Shown here piece by piece: positions 48,653 through 56,983 of a DNA stretch of 64,000 nucleotides. The notes under the pieces were generated by a model, which worked only from the letters and a program-made list of their open reading frames with translations, did not search any database and had not been told where the DNA came from. Numbering within the stretch: the first letter of the stretch is position 1; the number at the start of each line of letters is the position of its first letter. This DNA comes from Streptomyces sp. NBC_00078. Lineage in GTDB: Bacteria; Actinomycetota; Actinomycetes; Streptomycetales; Streptomycetaceae. Location of the stretch: the NCBI RefSeq assembly GCF_026343335.1, contig NZ_JAPELX010000001.1, positions 4,216,001 through 4,280,000 on the forward strand. The letters run 5' to 3'. The translations under genes and the position numbers were made by a program.

Positions 48653-50203
48653 ATGGAACGTCGTACGTTCATAGGAGGCGGCGCGGCCGCGATCGCCGCG
48701 GTCGCGACGTCCGCCTGCAAAGGCGGATCCGCCGACGCGGACGCCGCTGCGTCCTCATCTTCCTCCAGGACATCGCTGCGGGCCACCGCAGCAGCGGCCG
48801 CCCCGGCGAACTGGACGGCGCTCTCCCACGACCTCGACGGCACCCTGGTCCGGCCGGGTGAGGCGAAGTGGGCCACGGCCCACCAGCTGTACAACACCCG
48901 CTTCGACGGGCTGAAACCGGCGGCGGTGGTCTACGTCGCCCATGCCGACGACATCCGGACGACCCTGGCGTACGCCCGCGCCCACCACATCCAGGTCGCG
49001 ATCCGCAACGGCGGCCACTCCTACGCGGGCTGGTCCTCGGGCAACGGCAAGCTGATCGTCGACGTCTCGAAGCTGAAGCAGATCCGGGTGAGCGGCGGCC
49101 AGGCGGTCGTCGGCGCCGGCTCCAAGCTGATTGACGTCTACCGCGGGCTGGCCGCGAAGGGCGTGACGATCCCCGCGGGCTCCTGCCCCTCGGTCGGAGT
49201 CTCCGGCCTGGTCCTGGGCGGCGGCCACGGCGTGGTCTCCCGGGCCTACGGCCTCACCTGCGACAGCCTCACCCAGGCCACGCTGATCACGGCCGACGGC
49301 AAGGAGCTGACCGCCAACGCGAGCGAGAACAAGGACCTGTTCTGGGCCCTGCGCGGCGCGGGCAACGGCAACTTCGGCGTCGTGACCGAGCTGCAGTTCA
49401 AGACGCACCCCGCGCCGCAGGCGGTGTCCGCGTATGTGACGTGGCCCTGGTCGAAGGCCGCCGCCGTGGTGAAGGCGTGGCAGGAGTGGGGCCCCGACCA
49501 GCCCGACGAGATCTGGTCCTCCTGCCACCTGGAGAACGGCGGCTCGCCCACCGTCTCGGTCGCGGTGTTCTCGATCGGCACGTACGGGGAACTGCAGAAC
49601 GCGATCGACCGCCTGGTCTCGCGGGTCGGCGCACCCGCCCGCAGCGCCACCCTGAAGCGGCACACGTACGAGGGTGCGATGGAGGCGTACGCGGGCTGCT
49701 CGTCCTTCGCCACCGAGCCCCAGTGCCACCTGCCCGGCACCACCCCGAACCGCAACCCGCAGGGCGCCCTGGGCCGGGAGACCTACGCGGCCCGCTCGGA
49801 CTTCTTCGACCGTTCGATCTCCGCAGCCGGCATCCAGACGCTGCTCACCCGCATCGGCTCGGTGCCGGGCGGCTCGGGCAGCATCGCCCTCACGGCCCTC
49901 GGCGGCGCGGTCAACCGCGTCTCCCCCACGGCGACGGCCTTCGTCCACCGCCGCTCCCGCATGCTGGCCCAGTACATAGCGTCCTGGGGCTCCCGCAACA
50001 CGGGCACGACCGCCCAGTCCTGGCTGACGTCGACCCACAACGCGATGCAGCCGTACGCCTCCGGCGCCGCGTACCAGAACTACACGGACCCGACGCTGAC
50101 GAACTGGCGCAAGGCCTACTTCGGGGAGGCCGCGACACGCCTGACGGCCGTGAAGAAGCAGTACGACCCGAACCGTTTCTTCACCTATCCCCAGGCGCTG
50201 TAG
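48653..50203 (+). CDS. Exported bicovalent-FAD oxidoreductase (BBE-like)
   Basis: A 516-aa flavoprotein of the berberine-bridge-enzyme family. It has the FAD-binding fold, His122 (RNGGHSYAG) and Cys178 (GSCPSVGVSG), the usual two covalent FAD attachment sites, and a C-terminal BBE segment (FTYPQAL end). The N-terminus has a twin-arginine motif RRTFIGG and a possible lipobox ATSAC (Cys22), so it may be a Tat-exported lipoprotein. GGGAGG 6 nt before the ATG. It is divergent from pstS. Substrate unknown; oligosaccharide or alcohol oxidation is typical. Confidence 0.88.
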   Translation: MERRTFIGGGAAAIAAVATSACKGGSADADAAASSSSSRTSLRATAAAAAPANWTALSHDLDGTLVRPGEAKWATAHQLYNTRFDGLKPAAVVYVAHADDIRTTLAYARAHHIQVAIRNGGHSYAGWSSGNGKLIVDVSKLKQIRVSGGQAVVGAGSKLIDVYRGLAAKGVTIPAGSCPSVGVSGLVLGGGHGVVSRAYGLTCDSLTQATLITADGKELTANASENKDLFWALRGAGNGNFGVVTELQFKTHPAPQAVSAYVTWPWSKAAAVVKAWQEWGPDQPDEIWSSCHLENGGSPTVSVAVFSIGTYGELQNAIDRLVSRVGAPARSATLKRHTYEGAMEAYAGCSSFATEPQCHLPGTTPNRNPQGALGRETYAARSDFFDRSISAAGIQTLLTRIGSVPGGSGSIALTALGGAVNRVSPTATAFVHRRSRMLAQYIASWGSRNTGTTAQSWLTSTHNAMQPYASGAAYQNYTDPTLTNWRKAYFGEAATRLTAVKKQYDPNRFFTYPQAL

Positions 50204-50287
50204 GCGCCCCGGGCCCGGGGCGCACCGCACGGCCCGGCCCACCCGGTGCCTGGTCCTGGCACACGCGATGCCCGGTCCGCCACATCT

Positions 50288-50336
50288 GGCGGACGCTCAG
50301 GCCTCACACCCGGCGGACGCTCGGGCCTCCACACCC
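50288..50336. repeat. Two 24-25-bp tandem repeats
   Basis: Units GGCGGACGCTCAGGCCTCAC(ACCC) and a 25-bp near copy in the short gap between convergent genes, with a partial third unit. Confidence 0.7.
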
Positions 50337-50346
50337 TGCGGAGCGA

Positions 50347-51057
50347 TCAGGCCGCAAGATCCCGCTCGTCGGACTCCACCGTCTCGTTGCGCGCCCCGGG
50401 GATCAGCGCGTCCTGCCCCACGGCCACCCGCCGTCCCCGGGAGCGCACCAGCCACCCGCCCCAGGACGACCGCTCGACGGCGGTCAGCACGGGCGTCAGC
50501 AGAGCCATGGCGACGGGCGACAGCAGCAACGCGACCGCCGTGCCGAGTGCGAAGCCGCCGACCACGTCCGTCGGGTAGTGCACGCCCATGTAGACCCGGC
50601 AGAACCCTTCGAGCAGGGCCAGCCCGATGCCGGCGAGCCCGAACTTCCGGTTGGCGACGAACAGACCGACCGCCATCGCCATGGTGATCGTCGCGTGGTC
50701 GCTGACGAACGAGTAGTCGGTCTTCCCGGAGACCAGGACGTCGATCCCCTGGTGGGTGCGGAAGGGCCGGGGCCGCTCCACGAAGCCTCGTATCGGCACG
50801 TTCACCAGCACCGCGAGCGCGGCGGCCAGCGGCGCCCACACCAGCGCGGCCACCGACGACGCGGCGTCCTCGGCGCCCCGCCGCCGCACGGACCACCAGC
50901 ACCACACCACGAGCAGCACCATGGCCAGCAGCAGCCCGTACTCCCCGACGAACTCCATGATCCGGTCGAACCAGTGCGGCGCATCCTTGGCCAGGCCATT
51001 GATGTCGTAGAGCAGGTCGACGTCGGGGTTCGACCCGGATTCGGCGAGTCCAGCCAT
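50347..51057 (-). CDS. PAP2-family phosphatase, BcrC/undecaprenyl-PP type
   Basis: A 236-aa membrane phosphatase with five or six helices and the three acid-phosphatase motifs: K/R-P region RGFVERPRP, S-x-x-S-D-H (YSFVSDHA, Asp in place of the more usual Gly) and CRVYMGVHYPTDVVGG. Likely dephosphorylates undecaprenyl pyrophosphate or a related lipid. ATG 51057. A pair of PHO-box-like repeats lies 210 bp upstream in opposite orientation. Confidence 0.85.
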   Translation of the reverse strand: MAGLAESGSNPDVDLLYDINGLAKDAPHWFDRIMEFVGEYGLLLAMVLLVVWCWWSVRRRGAEDAASSVAALVWAPLAAALAVLVNVPIRGFVERPRPFRTHQGIDVLVSGKTDYSFVSDHATITMAMAVGLFVANRKFGLAGIGLALLEGFCRVYMGVHYPTDVVGGFALGTAVALLLSPVAMALLTPVLTAVERSSWGGWLVRSRGRRVAVGQDALIPGARNETVESDERDLAA

Positions 51058-51265
51058 GGTGCTGCGGCCCCTTCGTCGTCTGCTGCCGGGCGCACTCGCG
51101 CGCGCCCGCTTACCCACCCCCGTGGCTGTAGATCACGTCGTAGACAGCTACACAGATGACTACGAGAACAGGAACGCACGGTCCCGGTTAATACGTTCCA
51201 CACTCCACCGAATGATCACGCAGACGTTATCGAAGAGAGACTCATCGCTGCAGCTCAGGGGGTGG

Positions 51266-51287
51266 GTTCACGCTCGGTTCACACCGT
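51266..51287 (+). promoter_or_regulatory. PHO-box-like direct repeats
   Basis: GTTCACGCTCG followed by GTTCACACCGT, two 11-bp units with perfect GTTCAC cores, overlapping the stop codon of the hydrolase gene. Orientation is opposite to the nearest downstream gene. Confidence 0.4.
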
Positions 51288-52280
51288 CGTGGGCAGCGCT
51301 TTCGCGCCATCTTCGGTCACCCTCGTGGCTCCGAAGTAGTCTGCGCCGTCGATCGGGTCGAACCGGATCACGGCACCCGTCCTCGGGGCGTCGATCATGT
51401 ATCCGCCGCCCACGTAAATGCCCACGTGGTGGATGGCCCGGGAGTTGGTCGGGTCCTTCGAGAAGAACACGAGATCTCCGGGCAGGAGCTCCTCCCGCTT
51501 CGGGTGCGGCCCCGCGTTGTACTGGTCGTTGGCCACCCGCGGCAGCGTGACCCCGACACTCTCGTACGCGGCCTTGGTCAGCCCCGAGCAGTCAAAACGC
51601 CCGTTGTCGGCGCTGGTCCCGTTCCCGCCCCACAGATAGGGCGTGCCGAGCTTCTTCTGCGCGTAGTAGATGGCGCCGGCGGCCTGCTTGGACGGATCGA
51701 CCCGGGTGACGGGCGCCGCGAAGCTCTCCTCCAGCGTCGTGATCGTCTTGACGTAGTTCCGGGTCTCCGCGTACGGCGGCACGCCCCCGTACTTGATCAC
51801 CGCGTAGGACCCCGCGTTGTACGAGGCCAGCATGTTTTCAGTCAGATTCCCCGGTACGTCCTTCACGTACGAGGCGAGCTGGCAGTCGTAGGACGCGGCG
51901 GACGGAATGGCATCCTCCGGATTCCAGACGTCCCGCTTGCCGTCGCCGTTGCCGTCGACGCCGTGCGTGGCCCAGGTCCCCGGGATGAACTGCGCTATCC
52001 CCTCGGCGGCCGCCGCGCTCCGCGCGTTCGGGTTGAACCCGCTCTCCTGGTAGAGCTGGGCGGCGAGCAGCGCGGGATTGAGGGCGGGGCAGAGGTTGCC
52101 CCACCTCTGCACGATGGCCGAGTACGCGGCGGGCACGGCCCCCTTGGCGAGCGCCTTCGTACCCCCGCCCACTCCGCCCATGATGTTCCCGGCGACGATG
52201 TACACGCCCACGACGAGCAGCATCACGAAGGCCATGGCCGAGCCGACGCCCACGGTCGCTACGATCCATGCCTTACGCAT
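51279..52280 (-). CDS. Bifunctional lytic transglycosylase / NlpC-P60 endopeptidase
   Basis: A 333-aa exported wall hydrolase with an N-terminal anchor (residues 4-30), a transglycosylase domain with Glu79 (LYQESGFNPNA), and a C-terminal NlpC/P60 domain with Cys231 (RFDCSGL) and His284/285 (AIHHVGIYVGG). This pairing is typical of VirB1-like proteins of Gram-positive conjugation systems. ATG 52280 is chosen over an in-frame TTG. It may serve the VirB-like cluster at 58.9-64 kb. Confidence 0.9.
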   Translation of the reverse strand: MRKAWIVATVGVGSAMAFVMLLVVGVYIVAGNIMGGVGGGTKALAKGAVPAAYSAIVQRWGNLCPALNPALLAAQLYQESGFNPNARSAAAAEGIAQFIPGTWATHGVDGNGDGKRDVWNPEDAIPSAASYDCQLASYVKDVPGNLTENMLASYNAGSYAVIKYGGVPPYAETRNYVKTITTLEESFAAPVTRVDPSKQAAGAIYYAQKKLGTPYLWGGNGTSADNGRFDCSGLTKAAYESVGVTLPRVANDQYNAGPHPKREELLPGDLVFFSKDPTNSRAIHHVGIYVGGGYMIDAPRTGAVIRFDPIDGADYFGATRVTEDGAKALPTTV

Positions 52281-52378
52281 CGTCAACCGCCCCTCGTCGC
52301 CCGGGAGTCCGTTCGCCCACGTCAGTGTAGGGGCGCGTCCCGCGTTCCGGGGTGATCACGCAGAAGGAGAACCCGCAC

Positions 52379-53047
52379 GTGGCGACGCCTTACCCGCCCC
52401 AGAATCCGGCTCCGGGCAACCCCTACGCCCCGCAAGGCGGTTACGCGCCAAATGGGTCCCCGTCTGCGCCGTACGGCGCCCCGAACGCGGCGTACGGACA
52501 ACAGCAGGGCCACGGGCAGGGGCCGTACGGACAACCGGCCTCCCCGCAACAGGCGTACCCGCAACAGGCCTACGGACAGCAGCCGTACGCCCCGCAGCCG
52601 GGTGCCGGCCAGGCCGCACCTCAGGGATACGCCCCCGCGCCCGGTCCCGGTCCCGGTCCCGGTCCCGTCTGCCGTATCTGCGGCGCGGCCCCGGCCGGAA
52701 ACATCACCGTCCGCCAGCACACGGGCATGGTCCTCGCGATGCGCTTCTCCAAGATGGAGGGCCCCCTGTGCCGCTCCTGCGGGGTCGCGATCCACCGGGA
52801 CATGACCACCAAGACCCTCGCCGGCGGCTGGTGGAGCCCGGTCTCCCTGGTCTTCTTCGGCTGGGCGACCCTGCTGTGGAACCTGGTGGTCCACTTCCGT
52901 CTCGCGCGGCTGCCGCAGCCGTCGCCGTCCCCGACGGGCGTCGTCATGGACCCGGGCAAGCCGATCCACCAGCGCCCGTCGGCCTACGTACCGATCCTGC
53001 TGGTGGTCTCCTGGATCGCCCTGTACATCGTCAACGCGTCGAGTTAG
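52379..53047 (+). CDS. Zinc-ribbon membrane protein with Tyr/Gln/Pro-rich tail
   Basis: A 222-aa protein. The N-terminal ~100 residues are Pro/Gln/Tyr/Gly repeats; a zinc ribbon follows (VCRICGAAP...LCRSCG), then one hydrophobic helix (~160-180) and a C-terminal helix (YVPILLVVSWIALYIV). AAGGAGA lies upstream of GTG 52379. Function unknown. Confidence 0.72.
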   Translation: MATPYPPQNPAPGNPYAPQGGYAPNGSPSAPYGAPNAAYGQQQGHGQGPYGQPASPQQAYPQQAYGQQPYAPQPGAGQAAPQGYAPAPGPGPGPGPVCRICGAAPAGNITVRQHTGMVLAMRFSKMEGPLCRSCGVAIHRDMTTKTLAGGWWSPVSLVFFGWATLLWNLVVHFRLARLPQPSPSPTGVVMDPGKPIHQRPSAYVPILLVVSWIALYIVNASS

Positions 53048-53059
53048 CGCCCGGCCGGA

Positions 53060-53839
53060 TCAGGGATCGGCGGCGGCGTCCCGGTACAGCTCCGCCGCCT
53101 CCGCGCCGAGCACGACGCTGTACGAGATGTCGGCCGTGAGCCCGCCCTGCTCGTGCCCGCCCAGGATCCCGACGACCTGCCGGTCCCCGTTGATCCAGGG
53201 ACTGCCGCTGGTCCCTCCCGTGAGGCCGGGACACTCGATCCGCTGCTGCATACGGCTGTGCTCGGTCGGTTTGTTGGTGCAGCTGACGGGGACCTCGCCG
53301 GAGCTGGGATACCCGGTGATCGTGACGGCGGTGGCCCCGGTCGCCACACCGGGCACGAACCGGTTGCCGCCGACGACGTCCTCGACGCCCTTGCCGTCCT
53401 TGTCACCGAGGACGGCGAAGGCGACGTCACTGTCCTCGTGCTGTCCCTTGGCCCACCCGTCGGGCAGGAAGGCCCTGTGGACCGTCCACACCCCGTACGG
53501 CGCCTTTCCGTCGCGGTACCCGGGCACGAACACGACGTCTCCGTTCCCGGTGCCGTCCAGGCAGTGGGCCGCGGTGACGACGAGATTGCGGTTCGGGCTG
53601 TGGACGACGGAGGCGGTGCAGAAGTGTCCGCCCGCGAGGGACGATCTCCGATCGGCGCCGAAGAGCGCCCCGACTCTCGCGCTCTGCCCACTCACCGCCG
53701 CGACAGCGGTCACTCCGAACGGCCCGGGCCCGTCGTCGGCGGACGCCAGGGAGGCGGAGGTGAGGGCAGGCACGAGCAGCACGATGGCGGCGTATACCGG
53801 CGTCGCTGTGCGGCGGCTGATGCGTGAGGTGCGCTTCAT
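53060..53839 (-). CDS. Secreted trypsin-like serine protease
   Basis: A 259-aa exported S1 protease with signal peptide (TPVYAAIVLLVPALTSASLASA) and triad His (VTAAHCLDG), Asp (EDSDVAF) and Ser (GGTSGSPW). Cys pairs (HFCTAS / AAHC and SCTNK / IECPG) suggest disulfides. Monocistronic; downstream of a Uma2-type gene on the same strand. Confidence 0.88.
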   Translation of the reverse strand: MKRTSRISRRTATPVYAAIVLLVPALTSASLASADDGPGPFGVTAVAAVSGQSARVGALFGADRRSSLAGGHFCTASVVHSPNRNLVVTAAHCLDGTGNGDVVFVPGYRDGKAPYGVWTVHRAFLPDGWAKGQHEDSDVAFAVLGDKDGKGVEDVVGGNRFVPGVATGATAVTITGYPSSGEVPVSCTNKPTEHSRMQQRIECPGLTGGTSGSPWINGDRQVVGILGGHEQGGLTADISYSVVLGAEAAELYRDAAADP

Positions 53840-53883
53840 CGGGCACCACTGTGTCCGATGAAGGTGAGAAAAGAGTCTGCCGT

Positions 53884-54525
53884 TCACTGAGATCTCTCCG
53901 TGAATGGCCCCTTCTGCCGCTGGGGGTCGCGAGGAGAGGCGCCGTACACCGGAAAGTCGTCCGTGACGATCTCCATGGCCAACGGCCCGGGCAGCCGCAC
54001 GGACTCCCCGAACTTCCCCGGCAGTACGTCCTGGTAGGCCCCGTTGTCCGGACGGGTGTGCAGGGCCCAGGTGCCCTTGCGCGGGTCGACGACGAGGAGG
54101 ACCTGAACCCGCGCGACGGCATACCAGTCCGCCTTGTCGCGGATCTCGCGGGATTTCTCGGACTGGGAGATGACCTCGACGGCGAGCACCGTGTCCTGCG
54201 GGTCGGCCAGCCAGTCGTCGTCCTCCTCCCACTCGGTGGGCAGGACGATCAGATCCGGCGTGACGTAGTCATCGGGATCATCCGGCAGCGCGATCGAGGA
54301 CACCTCGTACACGTCCAGCCCTTCGGGCAGGACGGCGCTCTCAAGCTGTCGCCGCAGCCGCTTCACCACACCCGCGTGCTTGCCACGCGGAGTCGGGGAC
54401 ATCACGAGCTTTCCTCCCATGATCTGCACCCGCAGACCCGTCGCAGCCTCGATCGTCTCGGCGACCTCGCGCAGATTCCCGGGACGGGGACGCAGTTCGG
54501 GCAGGCCACGCGGTGACACGGACAT
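53884..54525 (-). CDS. Uma2-family (DUF820) putative endonuclease
   Basis: A 213-aa Uma2 protein with the PD-(D/E)xK-like core: a PDLIVLPTEW strand and LAVEVISQSEKSREIRDK, with Asp and Glu-x-Ile-Ser residues as the probable catalytic pair. These are widespread in cyanobacteria and streptomycetes with unknown targets. ATG 54525. The 207 bp upstream contain no convincing gene. Confidence 0.85.
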   Translation of the reverse strand: MSVSPRGLPELRPRPGNLREVAETIEAATGLRVQIMGGKLVMSPTPRGKHAGVVKRLRRQLESAVLPEGLDVYEVSSIALPDDPDDYVTPDLIVLPTEWEEDDDWLADPQDTVLAVEVISQSEKSREIRDKADWYAVARVQVLLVVDPRKGTWALHTRPDNGAYQDVLPGKFGESVRLPGPLAMEIVTDDFPVYGASPRDPQRQKGPFTERSQ

Positions 54526-54732
54526 GGCTCGCCGCCTCCGTCCCTCGGCCTCATCGGCTGCGTGAGCGGGGGCGTTGGGAGATCCGGCATCCCGCTCGAC
54601 GTCGAATCCACCGTACTGTGCGGTCGCCTCACCCGCCTCCGCGTCGCGCCCCTCGCAGGCGCGGCCGCCCCTCCTGACCTGCGGTTCCGCCTTCACCACA
54701 GCACCTCTCCGTCACACTCCAAGCACACACCG

Positions 54733-55176
54733 TCACCGTAGACCACCCCACTGACACTCGGCCCACAGCAGCTTCCCGCCCTTCGAGGCGCCGAGTTCCC
54801 GCAGCACGGATACCCCGACCGCGTCCGCGCACTCGCGCACGAGATGCAGCCCGCGACCGCCCTCGGCGTCCTGCGGCGGCAGGGCGGGCGGCGGACCGCC
54901 GTCCGCGAACCCGGACGGGACCCTCGGGTCGGTGTCCCATACGGCCACCCGGAGCCGGCCGGTTTCCATCGGCAGTACACGGAGGGCGTAGGGCCCACGG
55001 GTGTGCCGCTGGGCGTTGGCGAGGAGTTCGGCGGCCAACAGCTCGGCGGTGGGCGCGAGTTCGGAGAGTCCGTGGGCGGCGAGGACGGTACGGAGGGTGG
55101 CACGGGCGATGCCGGGGGCGCGTGGATCGTGTGGGAGTTGGAGGGTGTAGGCCCAGGGCGGGGATACGGTGGCCAT
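54733..55176 (-). CDS. ATP-binding protein, anti-sigma-kinase fold
   Basis: A 147-aa HATPase_c_2 domain protein (TAELLAAELLANAQRH, LRVAVWDTDP, EGGRGLHLVRECAD) related to SpoIIAB/RsbW kinases that are common beside XRE/DUF397 modules. It is divergent from the XRE gene at 55356. Partner sigma or anti-sigma antagonist unknown. Confidence 0.85.
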   Translation of the reverse strand: MATVSPPWAYTLQLPHDPRAPGIARATLRTVLAAHGLSELAPTAELLAAELLANAQRHTRGPYALRVLPMETGRLRVAVWDTDPRVPSGFADGGPPPALPPQDAEGGRGLHLVRECADAVGVSVLRELGASKGGKLLWAECQWGGLR

Positions 55177-55277
55177 CGGAAGTCTCCGATCACTGTGGGG
55201 AGTTGGGTTGTGACCCAGTGACGGTGCCGCCCCGTCGGGCGGTGTTCTTCTGGGCCCAGTTGTAAGGTAGCGACATA

Positions 55278-55295
55278 CAGTGAAGGTATTCACTG
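55278..55295. promoter_or_regulatory. Inverted repeat between the ATPase and XRE genes
   Basis: CAGTGAA-GGTA-TTCACTG, 7-bp arms, 61 bp upstream of the XRE start. Candidate operator for the divergent pair. Confidence 0.5.
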
Positions 55296-55355
55296 AAATC
55301 CAGGAATCTCCTTCACCATCATCCGTGTGAGTGACGACAAGGAGGCGGCAAGCCC

Positions 55356-56201
55356 GTGAGGAACCCAACGGGTCGCCAACTACGTTTCGGTGCGGAGCTG
55401 CGGAAACTGCGCGAGCGTGCAGGCCTGAGTTCCACCGAGGCCGGTCAACTCCTCGGCATCAAGCAGGCACAGGTCAGCAACATGGAGGCCGGTCGCGTCG
55501 GCGTGAGCCCCGAGCGGGTACGCACCATCGCCTGCCACTACGACTGCTCCGACAAGGCCCTCATCGAAGCGCTCAGCGAGATGACTTCCGAGCGCACGCG
55601 CGGCTGGTGGGAGCAGTACCGGGAACTCCTGCCCGACGCACTCCCCGACCTAGCCGAACTGGAGCATCACGCGCAGTCGTTGCGGGACGCCACCACCGCC
55701 CGCATCCCCGGCCTCCTCCAGACGCGCGAGTACGCGCTTGAGATCTTCCGCCAGGCAGTCACCGAACTCTCCCCGCCGGACATCGAGCACCGCCTCTCGT
55801 TCCGCATCAAGCGACAGGCAGTCCTTTTCCGCGAGGAAGACCCGACCCCGTACGAGGCCATCGTCCACGAGGCCGCCCTGCGCATGAAGGTCGGCGGGCC
55901 CACGGCCGCCCGGCAGCAGCTGAAGCATCTGCTCGACATGAGCGAGCGCGACCACATCACCCTGCGCGCCATCACCTTCGAGGCCGGCGCCTACCCGGGA
56001 TCGGGGCAATCGATCCACTATGCGCACGGCCCGGTACCCCAACTGGACACCGTCTACCTCGACCAGGCCCATGGCCTAGCCTTCCTCGACGCCGAGGCAC
56101 AGTTGCACAAGTACCGCACGCTGTTCGACCGGATCGACGCCGTGTCACTGAGCCCGGAAGAGACCCGATCCCTCATCGGCAACCTGATGCGAGAGTTGTG
56201 A
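55356..56201 (+). CDS. XRE-family regulator with DUF5753 domain
   Basis: A 281-aa regulator: helix-turn-helix (FGAELRKLRERAGLSSTEAGQLLGIKQ..QVSNMEAGRVG) and DUF5753 domain (IPGLLQTREYALEIFRQ, LRAITFEAGAYP, LSPEETRSLIGNLMREL). GTG start at 55356. Paired with a DUF397-like gene 10 bp downstream and with a divergent ATPase gene, the common streptomycete three-gene module. Confidence 0.9.
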   Translation: MRNPTGRQLRFGAELRKLRERAGLSSTEAGQLLGIKQAQVSNMEAGRVGVSPERVRTIACHYDCSDKALIEALSEMTSERTRGWWEQYRELLPDALPDLAELEHHAQSLRDATTARIPGLLQTREYALEIFRQAVTELSPPDIEHRLSFRIKRQAVLFREEDPTPYEAIVHEAALRMKVGGPTAARQQLKHLLDMSERDHITLRAITFEAGAYPGSGQSIHYAHGPVPQLDTVYLDQAHGLAFLDAEAQLHKYRTLFDRIDAVSLSPEETRSLIGNLMREL

Positions 56202-56211
56202 GGCACCCCGA

Positions 56212-56553
56212 ATGAACTGGCAGAAGTCGTCGTACTGCTCCGAAGGCGCGTCCTGCATCCATGTCGCCACCGCCCCCGAAACCATCCACATAACCGAATC
56301 CAGCGACCCGACCGGCGCGATACTCACGGCCACCCCCGCCGCCTTCGGCACCCTCCTCGCCGCACTCAAGAACGAACCGCGCGGCCGCCACGCCCCGATC
56401 CAGGTCACCTTCGGCAGCGAGGACGAGGACACCGTCCGCATCCACAGCACCGCCGCCCCGCACACCGCAGTGACCACCGACCGCGCCAAGTGGAACGCCT
56501 TCGTACTCGGCGTACGGGCGGGCGAGTTCGACCACTTCGCACACGCCGGCTGA
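56212..56553 (+). CDS. Extended DUF397 protein
   Basis: A 113-aa DUF397-type protein: NWQKSSYCSEGASCIHVATA, ESSDPTGAIL, and a C-terminal WNAFVLGVRAGEFDHF. It is about 45 residues longer than usual because of an insertion that begins LAALKNEPRGRHAPIQVTFG. Partner of the XRE gene 10 bp upstream. Confidence 0.8.
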   Translation: MNWQKSSYCSEGASCIHVATAPETIHITESSDPTGAILTATPAAFGTLLAALKNEPRGRHAPIQVTFGSEDEDTVRIHSTAAPHTAVTTDRAKWNAFVLGVRAGEFDHFAHAG

Positions 56554-56983
56554 CGCCCGTCAACAGTCAGCAGTCGAACACCGACCAGCAGATGTCGTTG
56601 CGCAGCTGCTGGTCATCAAGCACGAGTTCGCGGATCGCCTCCGGGAGCTTCTCGCGCTGCCAGGCAGAGCACGGCGGAGCACTACAGAGCACGGCGGAGC
56701 ACCGACAGCCGAGGAGTGACGCGCGTAAACCTGTCCACTCCCTGTCCACCTTCTGTCCCCAGGCTGTGGACGAAGTCAAGCCTCCCCCATCCCCCCTCCA
56801 TCACCCCGCCATTGATCAGTAAGCCCCAACCCCCTTCAGTAATGCGGAAGTCAGTATTCCGAAACGGTCTTGTTTGTCGCGTACTCAACAAGCGATGGTC
56901 TACACGGGTCGCCGCCCCTGCCGGACACCTCCGGCAGTCCCCCCACCGCAGGCCTCTGCCCACCACGCCCAGGAGGCTGTACG
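56554..56983. other. Intergenic region with short repeats and a possible remnant
   Basis: Contains an 18-bp direct repeat (CAGAGCACGGCGGAGCAC) at 56665-56682 and 56685-56702, and a minus-strand segment (EKLPEAIRELVLDDQQLRND, 56567-56660) that looks like the tail of a lost gene. The peptidase ribosome-binding site AGGAGG is at 56971. Confidence 0.4.

Noticed and set aside
52281..52378. c-di-AMP (ydaO-type) riboswitch upstream of the NlpC/P60 gene
   Set aside because: The gap to the divergent gene is only 98 bp and shows no matching structure.
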